The notes under the pieces are model-generated. The model was given only the letters and a program-made list of their open reading frames with translations, searched no databases and was not told the DNA's origin. Of a stretch of 8,197 nucleotides of DNA, positions 6,353 to 8,197 are shown piece by piece; within the stretch, counting starts at the first letter, position 1; every line of letters starts with the position of its first letter. The stretch is from the NCBI GenBank assembly GCA_023246275.1, contig JAHFIS010000022.1:1-8197 (forward strand), given 5' to 3'. The stretch is from Candidatus Uhrbacteria bacterium. Lineage in GTDB: Bacteria; Patescibacteriota; Patescibacteriia; UBA9934; GWF2-40-263. A program made the translations under genes and the position numbers.

Positions 6353-6964
6353 CTACGCGATCTGCCAGGTGTCGCCGGCGAGCTGGACGCGACGCGACGG
6401 CAGCCTCGTCTCGCGGCTCTGGACGAGGTTGAGGCTGTCCAGCCGGTAGTACACCTTCTGGCCGTCCACCTCGCGGTACCGCCGGTTGCACCACACGGTC
6501 CCCTGGGCGAACTCCGCGTTCGCGAGCCAGTGGGCCACGTCCGCGTCGAGCTTGGCCTCCTCGCCGCCGCGCTGGAAGGTGAGGGTGTTCACCTGCCGGC
6601 CGCGGTCGTCGACGCTGAAGTGCCCGCCGACGAAGACGAGACCCGCGTCGCGCAGGGCGGCACCGACGCCGGCGATCGACACGTCGCGCACGCGGTCGAA
6701 CAGGCAGAACCCGGTGTGCGGGGTCTCGCCGTCGTACGCCAGGGCGCTGACGCCGAGCTCGCGGGCCTCCTCGAACCGCTTGAACTCGAGCGCGGGATCG
6801 CGGGCGACCTTCGGGAAGCCGGGGTACTGGCGGTCGCCGTAGACCTTCACGATGACCACCTCGCGGGGCATCGGGAAGACGGCCTCGCGCTTCTGGGCCT
6901 CGGTCAGGCTGATGGTGGTGGTGATGCTGGGGGTGCCGTTGCTGGCGGTCTGGGGCTGGTTCAC
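6353..6964 (-). CDS. Unrecognised soluble protein, extreme GC3 outlier
   Basis: I do not recognise this 203-residue product. It has no signal peptide or membrane segment. A polar Ser/Thr/Gln-rich N terminus (1-20) leads to alternating strands and helices: EVVIVKVYGDRQYPGFPKV (35-53), GVSALAYDGETPHTGFCLFD, VSIAGVGAALRDAGLVFVGG and a Trp/Tyr-rich C-terminal third. Cys occurs twice. Codon use is unlike all neighbours: by my reading only four codons end in T (GAT, two GGT, CGT) and none in A, so GC3 is about 98%. Translation starts at GTG (6964), 5 nt after AGGAGC, the clearest SD in the window. Transcription has a near-consensus promoter (7148-7120), a leader of about 150 nt with a long-range helix, and a terminator at 6317-6270. 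It is therefore an independent cassette, possibly acquired. An operon role with neighbours is not indicated, and I propose no function. Confidence 0.85.
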   Translation of the reverse strand: MNQPQTASNGTPSITTTISLTEAQKREAVFPMPREVVIVKVYGDRQYPGFPKVARDPALEFKRFEEARELGVSALAYDGETPHTGFCLFDRVRDVSIAGVGAALRDAGLVFVGGHFSVDDRGRQVNTLTFQRGGEEAKLDADVAHWLANAEFAQGTVWCNRRYREVDGQKVYYRLDSLNLVQSRETRLPSRRVQLAGDTWQIA

Positions 6965-7026
6965 TGGTTGCTCCTGGGTGTTGTTGAAGATGCGGTTGTC
7001 TGAAATTTCACGACGTCCCGGAATGG

Positions 7027-7090
7027 AAGCGGCGCTAGACCCATCGTCGTTTTCTTTCTGGAGAAAATGACTGCAAGTCCTGCGCCGCTT
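7027..7090 (-). ncRNA. Candidate structured 5' leader of the GC-rich orphan gene
   Basis: In the transcript (minus strand) AAGCGGCGC (7090-7082) pairs perfectly with GCGCCGCTT (7035-7027), enclosing 46 nt. Inside are two local hairpins: GACT-TGC-AGTC (7079-7069) and TTTTCT-CCAGAA-AGAAAA (7067-7050). Together they make a three-way junction. An alternative fold extends the long helix: after one A/A mismatch, GGACUUG (7080-7074) faces GGGUC and its flank (7042-7037) with several wobbles, which competes with the first hairpin. The element lies between the promoter and the SD, where a riboswitch or protein-binding leader would lie. It fits no riboswitch class I can name. Confidence 0.45.
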
Positions 7091-7119
7091 TCACTCGACC
7101 GGTTCATCGTCGGAAAAGT

Positions 7120-7148
7120 AGAATACCACCTTTTGGCGGTTTTGTCAA
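7120..7148 (-). promoter_or_regulatory. Near-consensus sigma70 promoter of the GC-rich orphan gene
   Basis: On the minus strand a perfect TTGACA (7148-7143) is followed after 17 bp by TATTCT (7125-7120, 4 of 6). Transcription should begin near 7113, leaving about 150 nt of leader before the GTG at 6964. It is the only perfect -35 box in the window and begins only about 22 nt after the stop of the methyltransferase gene. Confidence 0.8.
7125..7140. repeat. Dyad in the promoter spacer, possible operator
   Basis: ACCACC (7125-7130) and GGCGGT (7135-7140) form a 6-bp dyad with one C/A mismatch (a wobble in minus-strand RNA) around TTTT. It fills almost exactly the space between the -35 and -10 boxes, where a repressor or MerR-type activator would bind. 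As RNA it has no U-tract, so a terminator for the methyltransferase gene is less likely. Confidence 0.35.
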
Positions 7149-7170
7149 GCGATCGATGGTCAGATTTGCC

Positions 7171-7677
7171 TTATCTCACGTACAAATGAACCTTCGGCGC
7201 CCCTTCCATCTCTTCGACTTTTTCCGGCGTCCAGCCCTGGATCGGCCAGACGAACGAGACGACGCGCGCTCCTGGCCTCAGCTCCGCTTCCAGCTTGGGG
7301 CGGAGCTTTTCGTACGTTTCCGGGAGCAGAAAGAAATAGACCGCGTCCGCATCGCGAAGATCGTAGGAGAACAGGTTGCCGAGAACGAACCGCGACTTCC
7401 AGGAACGTGTGAGAATTCGTCGAATTTGGGCAACGCCCCACTGGGCGATCGACAGCTCGACGCCGACCCCGCGAACCGATGTCCCCTTCGTCACCCCCAG
7501 AACGACCCGTCCGTCGCCGCACCCCAGCTCGACGAATATTTCCCCGGCCTTCAGGTCCAACAGCTTCCGAACGCGCTCAATGTCGCGCTTAAACGTAGGA
7601 ACCCATGGCGCGCCGGATCCGGCGGCGTAGGCGAGGGAAAAGAACAGGAGGAGGACGGGAACCAGGAAATAGATCAT
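7171..7677 (-). CDS. Membrane-anchored class I SAM methyltransferase, FAM173/ATPSCKMT-like
   Basis: The 168-residue product is a seven-beta-strand SAM-dependent methyltransferase with an N-terminal membrane segment (2-19). Then come the GAPWVPT pre-motif (22-28), motif I ELGCGDGR (50-57) for SAM binding, the acidic end of strand 2 (GVELS, Glu74), GNLFSYDL (100-107) and a strand-4 region YFFLLPE. LRPGARVVS (133-141) and PIQGW (145-149) follow. An N-terminal anchor followed by the GAP-PT element and the LLP-type segment is the layout of the FAM173/ATPSCKMT lysine methyltransferases. That group methylates ATP-synthase subunit c and related targets in mitochondria; bacterial substrates are unsettled. 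A lysine-methyltransferase role is thus inference. The ATG at 7677 has no SD and lies 9 nt after a TAAACT box. The gene is divergent from tRNA-Pro and has no obvious terminator before the next promoter. Confidence 0.85.
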   Translation of the reverse strand: MIYFLVPVLLLFFSLAYAAGSGAPWVPTFKRDIERVRKLLDLKAGEIFVELGCGDGRVVLGVTKGTSVRGVGVELSIAQWGVAQIRRILTRSWKSRFVLGNLFSYDLRDADAVYFFLLPETYEKLRPKLEAELRPGARVVSFVWPIQGWTPEKVEEMEGAPKVHLYVR

Positions 7678-7686
7678 ATTGTCGAC

Positions 7687-7695
7687 AGTTTACCA
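7687..7695 (-). promoter_or_regulatory. Extended -10 (TGGTAAACT) of the methyltransferase gene
   Basis: On the minus strand TGG precedes TAAACT (4 of 6 matches), an extended -10 with no -35 at the expected distance. The box ends 9 nt before the ATG at 7677, the same distance as in the operon starting at 4232. The mRNA would be leaderless or nearly so, consistent with the absence of an SD. Confidence 0.35.
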
Positions 7696-7709
7696 CGCAT
7701 TCCCAACCC

Positions 7710-7738
7710 TTGCGCGAAAAACGGCATTCGGGTATTAT
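7710..7738 (+). promoter_or_regulatory. tRNA-Pro promoter
   Basis: TTGCGC (7710-7715, 3 of 6) and TATTAT (7733-7738, 5 of 6) are separated by 17 bp. Predicted transcription starts near 7745, about 13 nt before the mature tRNA 5' end. It is divergent from the methyltransferase promoter. Confidence 0.6.
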
Positions 7739-7757
7739 TCTCCTCGCAAAGGCACAT

Positions 7758-7833
7758 CGGGCTGTGGCGCAGATGGTAGCGCGCTTCGTTCGGGACGAAG
7801 AGGCCGTGGGTTCAAATCCCGCCAGCCCGACCA
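7758..7833 (+). tRNA. tRNA-Pro(CGG)
   Basis: The 76-nt cloverleaf is complete. The acceptor stem CGGGCTG/CAGCCCG includes the C1-G72 pair typical of bacterial tRNA-Pro. The D stem is GCGC/GCGC, the anticodon stem CTTCG/CGAAG and the loop TTCGGGA, with anticodon CGG at 7791-7793 reading CCG. The T arm is GTGGG/CCCGC around TTCAAAT, then A73 and an encoded CCA (7831-7833). CCG should be a common proline codon in such GC-rich genes. Confidence 0.97.
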
Positions 7834-7867
7834 CAAAGAGACTGTCGCAAGACAGTCTCTTTGTTTT
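7834..7867 (+). terminator. Rho-independent terminator of tRNA-Pro
   Basis: CAAAGAGACTGTC (7834-7846) pairs perfectly with GACAGTCTCTTTG (7851-7863) around a GCAA tetraloop, followed by TTTT (7864-7867). The stem begins right after the encoded CCA. On the minus strand the same hairpin lies 8 nt beyond the cobO stop but has no U-tract, so it may only partly stop that transcript. Confidence 0.9.
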
Positions 7868-7874
7868 GCATTCC

Positions 7875-8197
7875 CTAGTAATCGACCCCTTCCCTCGCCT
7901 GCACCCCGCTGTAAAAGTAATGCTTTCTCAATCTCATCTCCGTCACCAAATGAGCGCGCTCGACGAACGCGTCCGGCGCGTTGCGACCCGTCAGCACGAC
8001 CTCCGTTTTCTCCGGCTTCTCGTCGAGGACGGACAGGACGGATTCGACCGACATCATTTTCAAATCCGTCGTCGAGTTCACCTCGTCGAGCACGATGAGA
8101 TCGTACCCTCCCGCGAACATCTTGCGAACCTCCTCCAAACCGCGTGCCGCCTCGTCGCGGTCGATCTGCTGAATCGAAAAGTCGAACCGGTTCGTCA
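7875..8197 (-). CDS. cobO: Corrinoid adenosyltransferase CobO/BtuR family, 5' part off the window
   Basis: Enzymes of this family transfer the adenosyl group of ATP to Co(I) corrinoids, making adenosylcobalamin or its precursors in the cytoplasm. The visible 106 codons (from 8195) are the C-terminal part: a helix ending GLEEVRKMF, then YDLIVLDEVN, the Walker B-like strand of the family. VVLTGRNAPDAFVERAHLVTEM and a terminal segment ending GVQAREGVDY follow, close to the usual CobO ending. The N-terminal P-loop lies outside the window. The frame stays open to the right edge, so the 5' end is further right; a TTG at 8138 is internal, not the start. The stop is TAG at 7875. No other cobalamin gene is visible here, so a salvage role is the simplest inference. 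Confidence 0.88.
   Translation of the reverse strand, partial: TNRFDFSIQQIDRDEAARGLEEVRKMFAGGYDLIVLDEVNSTTDLKMMSVESVLSVLDEKPEKTEVVLTGRNAPDAFVERAHLVTEMRLRKHYFYSGVQAREGVDY

Noticed and set aside
4812..6449. A 545-codon plus-strand frame overlapping truD
   Set aside because: It is Arg-rich out-of-frame translation; the 4855 frame has all TruD signatures. The long open frame results from few stop codons in GC-rich DNA.
6852..7070. A short plus-strand frame with a hydrophobic stretch near the orphan gene start
   Set aside because: It overlaps the opposite-strand coding start and leader, has no SD or promoter, and the hydrophobic run is the antisense of Thr/Ser/Pro codons.
7758..7867. tRNA-Pro 3' end as an integration site (att) of a mobile element
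   Set aside because: No integrase gene and no repeated copy of the tRNA 3' end are visible; the hairpin right after CCA is an ordinary terminator.
1..8197. CRISPR arrays, insertion sequences, toxin-antitoxin pairs or phage genes
   Set aside because: No regularly spaced repeats, transposase motifs or phage signatures were found on either strand.

Overview
This is a GC-rich bacterial chromosomal window with the standard genetic code. All genes are compactly packed, and several features recall Patescibacteria/CPR-type genomes: a MurF without its usual N-terminal domain, an anchored Ca-loop protein beside ftsI, scarce Shine-Dalgarno (SD) sequences and small intergenic gaps. That affiliation is inference; no rRNA or universal marker is present to confirm it.

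Left part (1-4294), all on the minus strand and read right to left. A small DUF4178-like gene (4738-4385) is interrupted by an in-frame TAG; its reading frame continues to a TAA at 4292, right before a strong terminator (4250-4286). Just past the terminator a -10 box starts an apparent three-gene operon: a membrane-anchored protein with two TSP3/EF-hand-like calcium loops (4232-3006), the septal transpeptidase ftsI (3002-1236) and murF (1234 to the window edge). Gaps are 3 and 1 nt. ftsI and murF make and cross-link peptidoglycan at division; the anchored protein sits where ftsL often lies.

Middle (4739-6352). A divergent intergenic region holds a good minus-strand promoter for the DUF4178-like gene and a weaker plus-strand extended -10 for truD (4855-6270, tRNA pseudouridine-13 synthase). 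A terminator lies between truD and the convergent gene that follows.

Right part (6353-8197). An unrecognised 203-codon gene (6964-6353, minus) is a sharp compositional outlier: by my codon reading only 4 codons end in T and none in A. It has a near-consensus sigma70 promoter about 150 nt upstream, a leader with a 9-bp long-range helix enclosing smaller hairpins, a clear SD and a GTG start. Its neighbours lack most of these. Behind it come a membrane-anchored FAM173/ATPSCKMT-like methyltransferase (7677-7171, minus), a divergently transcribed tRNA-Pro(CGG) with encoded CCA and its own terminator, and the C-terminal part of a cobO/btuR corrinoid adenosyltransferase (minus, running off the right edge).

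The items most worth attention are the GC3-outlier gene with its structured leader, the in-frame amber codon in the DUF4178-like gene, the palindrome inserted in frame in murF, and the two genes whose -10 boxes sit exactly 9 nt from the ATG, suggesting leaderless mRNAs.
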